NCBI RefSeq assembly: GCF_004745945.1
Contig: NZ_SRLE01000009.1
Location: forward strand, 310,001-374,000
Length of the DNA stretch: 64,000 bases
Direction of reading: 5' to 3'
DNA from: Mangrovimicrobium sediminis
GTDB taxonomy: Bacteria; Pseudomonadota; Gammaproteobacteria; Pseudomonadales; Halieaceae
Under the pieces are notes generated by a model that was not told where the DNA came from, ran no database searches, and worked only from the letters and a program-made list of their open reading frames with translations. The translations under genes and the position numbers were made by a program. Positions 1 to 8,497 of this stretch are shown here, piece by piece; position 1 is the stretch's first letter; the number at the start of each line of letters is the position of its first letter.

Positions 1-2
1 CC

Positions 3-182
3 TTCCTGATCCAGCTGGGTGCCTCCGACCCGGCCGCGGTGGCGGCTGCGCAGGCCGGCGGACCTGCCCTGCCCGGGCTGCACTCGGCACAGTTCGCGCC
101 GGCGGCGCGGCCGACCATCGAATCAGGGGTGACGGGAATGACGGTGATACTGTTAAGCCTGATGCCGGCGGCGGGCAGCTGA
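3..182 (+). CDS. 3' end of an unidentified gene (truncated by the window edge)
   Basis: One plus-strand frame is open from the window edge to a TGA at 180-182, giving about 59 residues that begin FLIQLGASDPAAVAAA and end LLSLMPAAGS. The first half has GC-rich third codon positions like the neighbours; the last fifteen codons do not. I do not recognise the family. The minus strand is also open across this stretch in two frames, so the strand itself is uncertain. Confidence 0.3.
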   Translation, partial: FLIQLGASDPAAVAAAQAGGPALPGLHSAQFAPAARPTIESGVTGMTVILLSLMPAAGS

Positions 183-194
183 GGTTTTCGGGCG

Positions 195-402
195 GGCTGG
201 ATAGCCCCGATCGAATGGATGTGCCTGAAGCGGAAGGGCTCTGGCTTTGAAGCTACCTGGCACTGGACGTCGCTAATACCATAGGTCCCTGGCGCCAAAC
301 GTTCCCGGCGGCATACGTCCCCGGTACTGAAAGTGCGTGGCATTCAACGTCCCCGGCATCGAAGGAGGCGAACACCGAACGTTGCTGACACCCAAAGTCC
401 CC
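195..402. repeat. Array of degenerate 16-bp tandem repeats
   Basis: Read on the minus strand from 402 downwards, the sequence falls into consecutive 16-base units with consensus RGGGACGTTNNNTGCC. Ten units from 402 to 243 are recognisable (for example 387-402, 339-354, 307-322, 291-306 and 259-274). About three more between 242 and 195 are strongly decayed. Units abut without spacers, so this is not a CRISPR. Sixteen is not a multiple of three, which argues against a coding repeat. The array fills most of the space between the partial gene ending at 182 and the terminator at 405-432. Confidence 0.8.
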
Positions 403-404
403 AA

Positions 405-432
405 CGAAAACGGGGCCGATAAACGGCCCCGT
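405..432 (-). terminator. Rho-independent terminator of the acidic lipoprotein gene
   Basis: On the minus strand a 9-bp perfect stem (ACGGGGCCG / CGGCCCCGT, 424-432 and 410-418) with loop TTTAT runs into a short T tract (TTTT at 410-407). It lies 25 bases past the stop codon of the lipoprotein gene. Confidence 0.8.
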
Positions 433-456
433 GGTTGCGCTGCTAAGGCTGCAGCC

Positions 457-924
457 TTACTCCATCGCTTTTTCCATATCCTTCTTGGCGTCTTCGGCGG
501 CGTCCTTGGCATCGTCCATGGCGTCGCCCATCGCATCGCCGGCGTCGTCGGCCATGTCTTCGGCGTCGTCCATCGCGTCATCCATGGCATCGCCGGCGTC
601 GTCGGCCATGTCGCCAGCCGCATCCTTCGCGTCGTCCCAGGCATCACCGGCCTCGTCGGCCATATCGCCGGCCGCTTCCTTGGTGCTGTCCCAGGCATCG
701 CTGGCGGCGTCGCCCGCATCGGACATGGCCTCTTCAGTGGCGTCCATGGCGTCGTCGGCCATATCACCCGCGGCGTCTACGGCTTCACCGGTCGTCTCCT
801 TCACCGACTCCGCGGCATCCGACATGGACGACTTGGCGGAATCCATATCTTCCTTGCTGCACGCCGCCAGTGACATGGCGAGAACCGCGGCGCTGGCGGC
901 CGCAAACAGTTTTTTGATATCCAT
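457..924 (-). CDS. Low-complexity Ala/Asp-rich lipoprotein
   Basis: This 155-residue protein starts with a lipoprotein signal peptide ending in the lipobox LAAC (Cys22), so it is probably lipidated and anchored facing the periplasm. The mature part is almost only Ala, Asp, Met, Glu, Lys and Gly, in short repeated words such as AGDMADDAGDAMDDA. It is strongly acidic and predicted helical, resembling LEA-like or Lpp-like helical proteins in composition only. No enzymatic motif is visible. The gene stands alone between the Spy-like gene upstream and its own terminator at 405-432. The ATG at 924 has only a weak ribosome binding site (ACGGGG). Repetition at DNA level suggests growth by internal duplication. 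Function is unknown. Confidence 0.8.
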   Translation of the reverse strand: MDIKKLFAAASAAVLAMSLAACSKEDMDSAKSSMSDAAESVKETTGEAVDAAGDMADDAMDATEEAMSDAGDAASDAWDSTKEAAGDMADEAGDAWDDAKDAAGDMADDAGDAMDDAMDDAEDMADDAGDAMGDAMDDAKDAAEDAKKDMEKAME

Positions 925-973
925 TGTTGTATTACCCCGTAAGTTAAAACCCGATCATTTAAGGAAGGTTAGT

Positions 974-1012
974 CCGTACTCCCCTGTATCGCCAGTTTCG
1001 CGGGGAGTACGG
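974..1012. repeat. Inverted repeat between the Spy-like and lipoprotein genes
   Basis: Perfect 11-bp arms CCGTACTCCCC (974-984) and GGGGAGTACGG (1002-1012) are separated by 17 bases. The repeat lies 40 bases past the Spy-like stop and 50 bases upstream of the lipoprotein start, both on the minus strand. No T tract follows the stem, so it may be a weak terminator, an operator or a processing site. Confidence 0.6.
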
Positions 1013-1052
1013 GTCGAGCCTATAACCTGTTATGGGGCAAGTAAAGCGACGA

Positions 1053-1343
1053 CTACTGGGCGTCGTCGGCTGCAGTTTGCTTGCGCGCCTTACGCGCTTC
1101 GCGCGCCTGGTCCATCTTTTCCTGCTGCTCCGGGGTGAGTACGGCGCGAATCTCGTCGCGGCGGCCACCGTCGGCGCGGATCTGGCGGATCTGCTCAACC
1201 TGCTCGTCGGTCAGTTCCAGGTGCGCTTTCATGCGCTCCAGGCGGGCGGCCATCTGCTCTTCGGTCGGCGGCCCCTTCTGGGCGAAGGCGGCGCCGGCAC
1301 CGAGGCAGGCAATCAGGGCAGAAACGGTCAGGATATTTTTCAT
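1053..1343 (-). CDS. Spy/CpxP-like periplasmic protein (LTXXQ repeats)
   Basis: The 96-residue product has a Sec signal peptide (residues 1-21, cleavage after AFA) and a short helical body carrying the Spy/CpxP hallmark twice: LTDEQ near residue 44 and LTPEQ near residue 69. Proteins of this family are small helical periplasmic chaperones or envelope-stress sensors. The basic C-terminal tail is typical of small variants. The start is fixed by AGGAG seven bases before the ATG. It stands alone; no CpxAR-type genes are in the window, so a link to an envelope stress pathway is inference from the family. Confidence 0.8.
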   Translation of the reverse strand: MKNILTVSALIACLGAGAAFAQKGPPTEEQMAARLERMKAHLELTDEQVEQIRQIRADGGRRDEIRAVLTPEQQEKMDQAREARKARKQTAADDAQ

Positions 1344-1483
1344 CGCGAACTCCTCGCAGGTCTCAGGGTGATCGTCTGACCACCCTCCGCGGGTAATGTT
1401 CTCGCCTGGCGGTGAAAATGCAAATGCGATTCTTCAAGTTTTGTAAAGACAGGAGCCGGGAGCTGGCAGGCGCGGCCCTGCGC

Positions 1484-3019
1484 TCAGGGCAGGTCCAGAG
1501 CCTCGCGCACCGCGCGCCAGTCGACCAGCTTGAAGTTCTGGTTGCCGTCGGGCAGCACGTTGTAGCCGTCCTGCACGACCAGCAGCCCCTCCGGGAAGCG
1601 CTCGCCCAGGGCCGCGGCGGTGATGTCCAGGCCATCGGTTTCACTGGCCCCGTCGACCTGCGCGCCGAGGTTGTCCGTCACCTGGAAACTGCCGCGATAG
1701 CGGTGCGGGGGCTGGCGCTCGAACACCGCGTAACTGTGGTTGCCCTGGCTGGAGACCACCAGGAAGCCCGCCGCGCCGACCGGGTACAACGCCATGCCCT
1801 CAACATCCGCATGCAGGGTTTCGTCGTCCACGGCGGCCAGGCGCTGGGGTTCGGCGTCCAGTACGTCGGTGGGCAGCGTGTACACCCCCATGTCCTCGAT
1901 GCCGAAGAACAGCAGGTGCTGCTGGTCGTCGGCGACACAGCCCTCGGGCTGGTCCGGCAATTGCAGTTCGCGCAGCAGTTCACCCGAGTAACCGCCGTCG
2001 CCCGGACGCAGCCGCCACTGTTGCAGGCGACCGTCCTTGTCGTTGACGAATACCTGCAGGTGTTTGCCATCGTCGTACATGCACAGGCCGTAGGGGTCGT
2101 CGAGGCCGGTCGCGATGTCCGAGTCGCGCAGCCAGCCCAGGTTGCCGCTGGCATCGATGCTGAACAGGCTGATGCTGCGCAGGCTGCGGTTGGAGGCCGC
2201 CGCCAGTGCCACCACATCGCCGCCGCCGGACAGCGGGCGCAGGTCCACGTTGTTCAGGCGCCCCGTGGCGATAGCCTGCAATTCGCTGCCCTCGAGATCG
2301 TACACGCGCAGGCCGAAACGCTTGTCGGTACCGAGGATGCGTACCGTGCCGGTTTGCGGGTCGACCCAGATCGCCGGGTCGTCGGCGGCGTCGCCGGTAG
2401 TAGGCACCGGCGCGGTCTGCCCCGCGGCGGGCACCGCCGGCAAGCTATCGTGCGCTGTCGCCAGCGCCGCCACCGTGCGCTCGCCCACCCGCAACTCGGA
2501 GCCGGCAACAGAGAATGTCTCGGCTTCCGGGTCCAGTTTGCCGTGGGGCGGATACAGTGCCAGCAACTCGGCCTCCATACTGCCCTCACCCGAGGCCAGG
2601 CGGGAGACACCGACGCCGCCTTCGAGCACGTACAACTGGCCGGCGTTGTCGTCCACATGGCAGTCGAGGATATCCACGAACCCCGGCACCTGGCGCACCA
2701 GCTGCGGCTGCGCATCCAGCGCCGGCAACAACCACTGGGCCAGGTAACCGCGGTCGTTGAAGGTATAGAAGCCGGCCAGGCCATTGCGCTGGAACAGGCA
2801 GGCGCCGTCCAGCAGCTGGCCGCGAACGGCGATAGCCTGCTCGCGCACGGTGCCGGCGGCAGGCTGCCACTGCAGCACAAGGCGATTGGCATCCTTGTCT
2901 ACCGCGACGGACAGCTGCGTGCCATCGGCGAGGCGGCGCTCGTCGGCCTGCGCCGCGCCGGCGAGGACTACCGCCGCCAGCGTGGCGAGTCGAACAGCGG
3001 CGTGCAGGTTCAGGCGCAT
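1484..3019 (-). CDS. Beta-propeller phytase (3-phytase), probably secreted
   Basis: The 511-residue protein has a signal peptide (1-25, ending AQA). Its C-terminal part from about residue 205 carries the beta-propeller phytase signature ADDPAIWVDP, then GTDKRFGLRVYDLEG and DGLDITAAALG. This family removes phosphate from phytate in a calcium-dependent way. About 180 residues precede the canonical propeller, as in dual-domain phytases that have an incomplete N-terminal propeller. The ATG overlaps the stop of the upstream TonB-dependent receptor by one base (TGATG), implying translational coupling. The pair looks like a unit for phytate or inositol-phosphate use. Export to periplasm or cell surface is inferred. 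Confidence 0.9.
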   Translation of the reverse strand: MRLNLHAAVRLATLAAVVLAGAAQADERRLADGTQLSVAVDKDANRLVLQWQPAAGTVREQAIAVRGQLLDGACLFQRNGLAGFYTFNDRGYLAQWLLPALDAQPQLVRQVPGFVDILDCHVDDNAGQLYVLEGGVGVSRLASGEGSMEAELLALYPPHGKLDPEAETFSVAGSELRVGERTVAALATAHDSLPAVPAAGQTAPVPTTGDAADDPAIWVDPQTGTVRILGTDKRFGLRVYDLEGSELQAIATGRLNNVDLRPLSGGGDVVALAAASNRSLRSISLFSIDASGNLGWLRDSDIATGLDDPYGLCMYDDGKHLQVFVNDKDGRLQQWRLRPGDGGYSGELLRELQLPDQPEGCVADDQQHLLFFGIEDMGVYTLPTDVLDAEPQRLAAVDDETLHADVEGMALYPVGAAGFLVVSSQGNHSYAVFERQPPHRYRGSFQVTDNLGAQVDGASETDGLDITAAALGERFPEGLLVVQDGYNVLPDGNQNFKLVDWRAVREALDLP

Positions 3020-5832
3020 CAGAACGAGGTCACCCGCAGGCCCAGCACGTAGGTACGGCCGTACTCTTCGTACTGCCAGTTGTAGGCGCTGTCGCCCTGG
3101 TAGAAGTAGCGCGGTTCGTCGGTCAGGTTGACGCCTTCGAAGTAGATCTGCACGCCCTCCATGATGTCGTATTTCGCACTGGCGTCAATCTGGGTGTGCT
3201 CGTCCTGGAAGACGTCCTCGGACTTGTCGCCGCCGATCACCGAGAGCGACTCGGACTGGTAGTTCACCGCCACGCGCAGCTGCAGGCCGTGTTTTTCATA
3301 GCCCAATACCAGGTTGCCGACCTCGCTGAAGGAACCCGGCAGATCCACGTCGCGGCCGTCGAAATCCGCCGAGGAATCGATGAACGTGCCGTTGATGCCG
3401 AACAGGAAGCCGTTGGCGAAGGTTTTGTACCAGGCCACTTCCAGGCCGAGCAGGTCGGCGCTGCCGCCGTTGACGAACTGCAGCACGTCGGCATCGTCGA
3501 TGTCGGCGGGGGTCAGTCCCACCTGGCTGGTCCAGGGTGTCAGGTCGACGCTGCCGGCCACGTTGGCCTCGGCGATGTAGTTGTCGATGTCCTTGTAAAA
3601 CAGGCCGACGGACAACGCGCCGATGTCTCCCTCCGGGTAGTACTCCACGCCGAGGTCGAGGTTGATCGACTCGTAGGGATCGAGCTCCGGGTTGCCCAGG
3701 CCCTCGATCTGCAGTTCGGTCTCGCCGTCGTCGGTTTCGATTTCCGCCAGGGAAGAAGGGTTCAGCGCGCCGAAACTGGGGCGCGCGATGGTCTGGCTCG
3801 CGGCGCCGCGTACCACGACCTCGTCCAGCGCATCCCAGCGCACCACCAGGCTGGGGTGGAAGTAGTCGTAGTCGCCGTCCTGCTTGCTGACGCCGAAGCC
3901 GGCGGCGTCGAAGTCTTCGTCCTTGTTCTCGTAGACCGTGCCCAGCGCGCCCTGGGATTCGAAGTCGGTCAGTTCATAGCGCAGGCCGCCGATCAGGGTG
4001 ACACTGGACAGGTCCACGGTGGCCATGAAGTAGCCCGCGTAGATGTCCTCCTGGATCTCGTAGTCGCCCACGGTGGATTCGGTGAAAGACTTGTCGAGGT
4101 CCTTGTTGTCCTCGGTCAGGCCACTGGCGAAGCGGCGCACACTGCCGGGGTTCCAGGCAAAACCCATGTCGCCCAGGCTGTAGTCCAGCTTGCCACCGGC
4201 GAAGTCCACGGCGCTGATATCGTCGTCACCGAAGTCGTCGAATACGTCGACTGTGGAGCTGCGCTCTTTGTCGCGCTGGCGCACCTTGGCGCCGAACTGG
4301 AAGGCGGTCGGCGCTGCGAACAACTCGGTCTGCCAGGTGACGTCGAAGGTGGCACTGAGTTCCTCGTCCTCCACCAGGTTGTTCTCCACGGCGATTTCGT
4401 CGAGCACGTAGTTGGCCGGGTCATTCACCCGCGGGTCGATCTGGTAGCTGGGGGTCTCGCCGATGCTCGCGTAGCCCAGTGTGTAATCGTCCAGCGGCGC
4501 GAAATCGGTGTCGTGACGGTTGGGCTCGTCTTCCTCGGCGTAGGAGTAGCCCAGCGAGTAGTCGAAGGTCCAGTCACCGCGCTGGTTGCTGCCGCCGATC
4601 ACCGCGGAGATGATGTCCTGGGTCTCCTTGCGGTCCTTCAGGCTGCGCTTGTATTCCGCGGCATCGAAGCTGGCGCTGGTGGCGCCGATACTGCCCTCGT
4701 CCTCGTCCGGCTCGATCTCGATGCGGTTGCGGTACTCCTGGTCCTCGAAGTCGCTGTACAGGGTGCGCAGGTAGTACTCATCGGTGGCGGATGGGCGCCA
4801 GTCCAGGTTGAACACGGCGCCCATGCGCTTGCGCGTGATCTCGTAATCGCGCAGCTCGGGTTCCTCGGGGTAGAGGTTGCCGTTGGCCTCGGCGGGGACC
4901 CAACCACCGTCGTGCTCGATGTTCTCGGAGCCGAACTCGCGGTCCTGGTAGCTCACCGACAGGGCCATGGCCAGGCTGCCCGGTTCGCCGGCGTCGAAGA
5001 TGTTGCTCCAGGTGGCGCCCAGCTTCGGGCTCCACTCTTCCTGCAGGTCGCCGTAGGCGCCCTCGGCGGTGAAGTCCAGGTACTGGCCGTCGCGGTCGAA
5101 GCCCGACAGGCTCTCCACCTCGATGGTGCCGCCAATGGCGTCGCCGTCCATGTCCGGGGTGAAGCTCTTGGTGATCTTGAGGTTTTCCAGCAGGTTGGAC
5201 GGGATGACGTCCAGCGCGGTGGCGCGCTGGTCCGAGTCCGGGGCGGCGACGTTGACGCCGTTGATCTTCACCGTGTTGAGGCTCGGCTGCAGGCCGCGGA
5301 TGCCGACGAAGCGTCCCTCGCCCTGGTCGCGCTCGATGAATACGCCCGGCGCGCGCTGCAGCGCCTCGGCGATGTTGCCGTCCGGCAGTGCACCGGCGTC
5401 GCCCGCGGTGATGACGCTGGTGATGTTATCGGCGGCGCGCTGCTGGGCCAGGGCATTGGCCGCCTGCGCGCGCTGACCGTAGACCAGCACGTTCTCGATG
5501 GGCGGCAGGTCGTCGCCCAGGCGCACGTCGCGCACCACGTCGCTGGCGCCGATCACCACGCTCTCGCTGACTTTTTTGGCGCCGATGTATTCCACCACCA
5601 GGGTCCAGGTGCCCTCGGGCAGGTTGGCGAAGCTGTAGCGGCCGTCCTTGCCGGTGTTGGCCGTCAGGTTCAGTTCCGCGATGCGCACGATCGCCGAGCC
5701 CAGGTAGCGGGTGCCCGAGCTGTCGGTGATGCGGCCATCCAGGCGCGCGGCCTGGGCGCCGCTGGCGAGCAGGGTGGCGAGCGCCGCACAGGTGGCGGCA
5801 CGCAGGGGCAGGGAACGCAAAGACGACTTCAC
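3019..5832 (-). CDS. TonB-dependent outer-membrane receptor linked to phytase
   Basis: About 937 residues. I prefer the GTG at 5832 because GGAG precedes it by eight bases and a signal peptide (ending GAQA) follows at once; an upstream ATG at 5892 would add 20 residues before the signal. Order: carboxypeptidase-regulatory-like beta-sandwich (about 30-110), a possible TonB box (ENVLVYGQR), plug domain (about 125-250, with ALPDGNIAEALQRAPGV and RGLQPSLNTVKINGVNV), and a 22-strand-type barrel ending in Phe (LRVTSF). Such receptors import large or scarce ligands using TonB energy. Coupling to the downstream phytase suggests phytate or a product as ligand, which is inference. A TonB-like gene lies at 32.8 kb but is not adjacent. 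Confidence 0.92.
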   Translation of the reverse strand: MKSSLRSLPLRAATCAALATLLASGAQAARLDGRITDSSGTRYLGSAIVRIAELNLTANTGKDGRYSFANLPEGTWTLVVEYIGAKKVSESVVIGASDVVRDVRLGDDLPPIENVLVYGQRAQAANALAQQRAADNITSVITAGDAGALPDGNIAEALQRAPGVFIERDQGEGRFVGIRGLQPSLNTVKINGVNVAAPDSDQRATALDVIPSNLLENLKITKSFTPDMDGDAIGGTIEVESLSGFDRDGQYLDFTAEGAYGDLQEEWSPKLGATWSNIFDAGEPGSLAMALSVSYQDREFGSENIEHDGGWVPAEANGNLYPEEPELRDYEITRKRMGAVFNLDWRPSATDEYYLRTLYSDFEDQEYRNRIEIEPDEDEGSIGATSASFDAAEYKRSLKDRKETQDIISAVIGGSNQRGDWTFDYSLGYSYAEEDEPNRHDTDFAPLDDYTLGYASIGETPSYQIDPRVNDPANYVLDEIAVENNLVEDEELSATFDVTWQTELFAAPTAFQFGAKVRQRDKERSSTVDVFDDFGDDDISAVDFAGGKLDYSLGDMGFAWNPGSVRRFASGLTEDNKDLDKSFTESTVGDYEIQEDIYAGYFMATVDLSSVTLIGGLRYELTDFESQGALGTVYENKDEDFDAAGFGVSKQDGDYDYFHPSLVVRWDALDEVVVRGAASQTIARPSFGALNPSSLAEIETDDGETELQIEGLGNPELDPYESINLDLGVEYYPEGDIGALSVGLFYKDIDNYIAEANVAGSVDLTPWTSQVGLTPADIDDADVLQFVNGGSADLLGLEVAWYKTFANGFLFGINGTFIDSSADFDGRDVDLPGSFSEVGNLVLGYEKHGLQLRVAVNYQSESLSVIGGDKSEDVFQDEHTQIDASAKYDIMEGVQIYFEGVNLTDEPRYFYQGDSAYNWQYEEYGRTYVLGLRVTSF

Positions 5833-5996
5833 AACGCTAGTCTCCAGTAACAAGTCACGATGGGCGGCCAAACTAGGCGCCGCCCGTGACACTGGCGTTA
5901 ACCGTCCATGACATTTTGATGGCAGTCGCGCGCCCCTACTGATCCCCGGCGAAACCCGGTAAAGTGCGTGGGATAAGGAAGGACGGAGCCGCGCCC

Positions 5997-6422
5997 GTGC
6001 TCATGATCGTTACCGTGAACTGCCTGGTCATCGCCCTCGCCGTCGCAATTCACTACGAGTTTCTCTACCAGCTCACCGTGCTGATGCCGAAGCTGAACGT
6101 GCGCCACCGCCTGCGCATCGTGCTCGGCGTATTCGCCGCGCTCACCGCGCACAGCGTGGAGGTGTGGATCTTCGCCATCGCCTATTACCTGATGGACCAC
6201 TCGGAGGGCTGGGGCAAGCTCACCGGCACCCTGCAGGGGAACTTCCTCGATTACGTGTACTTCTCGTTCACCATGTACACCACGCTGGGCGTGGGCGATA
6301 TCGTGCCGGAGGGCGACCTGCGCTATCTCACCGGCCTGGAGTCGCTGACCGGACTGGTGCTCATCACCTGGAGCGCCTCCTTCCTCTACCTCGAAATGAC
6401 ACGCTACTGGGACCGCGATTGA
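5997..6422 (+). CDS. Ion-channel-like membrane protein with K+-type pore motif
   Basis: About 141 residues with three hydrophobic segments (roughly 5-25, 40-62 and 112-130). Between the last two is a re-entrant pore-like stretch YTTLGVGDIVPEG, which matches the TxGxGD selectivity filter of the two-TM potassium-channel family (Ion_trans_2). Many small bacterial proteins of this kind are uncharacterised. I chose the GTG at 5997, eight bases after GGAG; an in-frame GTG at 5964 and an ATG at 6003 are alternatives. The stop is two bases from the next gene's start, so the two are probably cotranscribed. Confidence 0.75.
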   Translation: MLMIVTVNCLVIALAVAIHYEFLYQLTVLMPKLNVRHRLRIVLGVFAALTAHSVEVWIFAIAYYLMDHSEGWGKLTGTLQGNFLDYVYFSFTMYTTLGVGDIVPEGDLRYLTGLESLTGLVLITWSASFLYLEMTRYWDRD

Positions 6423-6424
6423 GC

Positions 6425-6910
6425 ATGGACCACTTGAACATACGCCCGGCGACCGCCGAGGACTCGGCACTCATCTATCGCTTCGTGCGCGAGTTGGCGG
6501 AATACGAGCGCGAACCGGACAAGGTCACCACCAGCGAGGACGAACTGCGCGATGCGCTGTTCGGGCCAGGCGCGCGCGGCGCGCAGGCGGTGATCTGCGA
6601 GATCGACGCCGAGCCGGTGGGCTTCGCGCTGTACTTCTACAACTTCTCGACCTGGGTGGGGAAGTACGGGATTTTCCTCGAGGACCTGTACGTCTCGCCC
6701 GAGCACCGCGGGTGCGGCGCCGGCAAGGCGCTGTTGCGCCACCTGGCGCAAAAGGCCGTTGCCGAGGGCTGCGGCCGCTACGAGTGGAATGTGCTGGACT
6801 GGAACGAACCGTCGATCCGCTTCTACGAGGCCTGCGGCGCGGTGGCGATGGACGAGTGGACCGGCTACCGCCTGGCCGGTGAGGCCCTGCGCCGGTTTGC
6901 GCAGGGCTGA
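6425..6910 (+). CDS. GNAT acetyltransferase, diamine/SSAT-like
   Basis: A 161-residue single-domain GNAT protein. The acetyl-CoA loop is seen as EDLYVSPEHRGCGAGKALL (about residues 82-100), followed by NEPSIRFYEACGA typical of motif B. The N-terminal IRPATAEDSALIYRFVRELA and the YEREPDKV segment resemble the spermidine/spermine or thialysine N-acetyltransferase branch, so a small amine substrate is likely but not proven. The ATG lies two bases after the channel-like gene's stop. Confidence 0.85.
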   Translation: MDHLNIRPATAEDSALIYRFVRELAEYEREPDKVTTSEDELRDALFGPGARGAQAVICEIDAEPVGFALYFYNFSTWVGKYGIFLEDLYVSPEHRGCGAGKALLRHLAQKAVAEGCGRYEWNVLDWNEPSIRFYEACGAVAMDEWTGYRLAGEALRRFAQG

Positions 6911-6946
6911 TCGCTACCGGGGCAAAAGTGCTACCGGCGCGGTACG

Positions 6947-7852
6947 TTACTCCGCCTCGCCGCCGAACAGGGCCAGCACCCGCGCCTGCAGGGCGGTGAC
7001 GGCGTCCGACATCAGCGCGAAATCCGCGTCCAGGCGCGCGGCGTCGTCGGCCTCGGGAATGTCCTCGTTCTCTTTCATCAGCTCGTCCGAGAACTTCAAC
7101 CGGCGCAGGCACAGGTCCTCCGCCAGCACCAGGGACACTCGCTCTTCCCAGTCCAGGGCCAGGCGCACCACCTGCTTGCCGGCGTTGAGGTGAATCTCCA
7201 CCTCCTCGCTGAGCAGGTCCACGCCGCGGCAGCGCACCACGCCGCCCTCCTCACCCGGCTCGCGCAGCTCGCACTCCTCGGCCAGGGTGAAGTCATCGGG
7301 CAGGTTGCGGTGCGCCAGCCAGCCGGTCATGCAGGCGGCGGGTGACTGGTTCACCTGGGGCAGCACCACCGGGAAGTTGCCCAGGCACTCGCGCAACAGG
7401 TTGAGCAGTTCTTCTGCGCGCGCCGCACTGCCGGCGTCGACGAAGATCCAGCCGGCTTTGGTATCGATGTAGGCGTACACCGCGTTGGAGCGGGTGAACG
7501 CGCGCGGCAGGCAGTCCTGGATGATCTCGTCCTTAAGAGTCAGGCGCTCCTTGCGGTAGACCTTGCGCGCCTGCTCCTCCTCGATGCCGGCAATCTTCTG
7601 CTCCAGCTGCTCGCGCACCACGGTGGACGGCAGCAGTTTCTCCTCGCGCTTGAGCTTGAGCAGGATGCGCCCGCCCGCCGCGTGGGTGAGGGCCTCGGTG
7701 TCCCCGCCCAGCGGCGGCACCCAGCCCAGCGACAGGGCCTGCGACTTGGCGCAGGGCTGGAACACGCGCGGCTCGAGCTGCGCCGCCACCTGTTCCGGCG
7801 AGAGTTCGAAGGGCGAAGTGAGGCGGTAGGCGCGGACATTCTTGAACCACAT
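6947..7852 (-). CDS. rdgC: RdgC, recombination-associated DNA-binding protein
   Basis: The protein of about 301 residues begins MWFKNVRAYRL and matches RdgC along its length, including the GWVPPLGG, SNAVYAYIDTKAGWIFVDA and DFALMSDAV segments. RdgC forms a ring around duplex DNA and limits RecA filament activity. The ATG at 7852 gives the family start; a TTG at 7858 lies closer to the GGAG (six bases) and would add two residues. It converges on the GNAT gene. Confidence 0.93.
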   Translation of the reverse strand: MWFKNVRAYRLTSPFELSPEQVAAQLEPRVFQPCAKSQALSLGWVPPLGGDTEALTHAAGGRILLKLKREEKLLPSTVVREQLEQKIAGIEEEQARKVYRKERLTLKDEIIQDCLPRAFTRSNAVYAYIDTKAGWIFVDAGSAARAEELLNLLRECLGNFPVVLPQVNQSPAACMTGWLAHRNLPDDFTLAEECELREPGEEGGVVRCRGVDLLSEEVEIHLNAGKQVVRLALDWEERVSLVLAEDLCLRRLKFSDELMKENEDIPEADDAARLDADFALMSDAVTALQARVLALFGGEAE

Positions 7853-8009
7853 GGACAATTCTGGCTCCAGTTAAAAGGGCGGGCATTGTAACCTGTGCCG
7901 GGGGTGTTCACCCAAGGACCGGACTTGTCGAATTCGCGTCATCCAACTAACATGAATTGCGCTGGTCCGGGCTTCGCCATTCACCAGCTCCACCCCCGGG
8001 GAGACACCG

Positions 8010-8450
8010 ATGAAATACCTGCACACCATGGTGCGCGCGCGCGACCTGGACGAATCCCTCGACTTCTATTGCGCCAAACTGGGCCTGGTGGAAATCCGCC
8101 GTCACGAGAGTGAGGGGGGGCGCTTCACCCTGGTCTTCCTCGCCGCCCCGGAAGACGCGGAGCGGGCCGGCCAGGACATGGCGCCGCTGGTGGAGATCAC
8201 CTGGAACTGGGATCCAGAGGAGTACACCGGCGGGCGCAACTTCGGCCACCTGGCTTACCGGGTGGAGGACATCTACGCTACCTGTCAGCAGCTCATGGAC
8301 GCCGGCGTCACCATCAACCGTCCGCCGCGCGATGGCCATATGGCGTTTATCCGCTCGCCGGACGGCATCTCCATCGAACTGCTGCAGGCCGGCGACGCCC
8401 TGCCACAGCGCGAACCCTGGGCCTCGATGCCCAACACCGGCACCTGGTAG
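8010..8450 (+). CDS. VOC-family protein, glyoxalase I-like
   Basis: A 146-residue vicinal-oxygen-chelate protein with two beta-alpha-beta-beta-beta modules. Candidate metal ligands fit lactoylglutathione lyase: His5 in [12 protein letters not shown], Glu in LVEITWNW, His in [13 protein letters not shown] and Glu in GISIELLQ. Glyoxalase I converts the methylglyoxal-glutathione hemithioacetal to lactoylglutathione in the cytosol. The ATG has GGGGAG upstream. Activity as GloA is likely but other VOC activities remain possible. Confidence 0.82.
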   Translation: MKYLHTMVRARDLDESLDFYCAKLGLVEIRRHESEGGRFTLVFLAAPEDAERAGQDMAPLVEITWNWDPEEYTGGRNFGHLAYRVEDIYATCQQLMDAGVTINRPPRDGHMAFIRSPDGISIELLQAGDALPQREPWASMPNTGTW

Positions 8451-8497
8451 CCCCGCAGCCACAGCCACAGGACAAAAAGCCACAGGAACCCGGCCCC

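Noticed and set aside
195-402. CRISPR array
   Set aside because: The 16-base units are contiguous and degenerate, with no spacers and no cas genes nearby.
3196-5850. 884-residue open frame opposite the TonB-dependent receptor
   Set aside because: It mirrors the receptor gene, has Val/Gly/His-rich low-information sequence and no family features. Long antisense frames are expected at this GC content.
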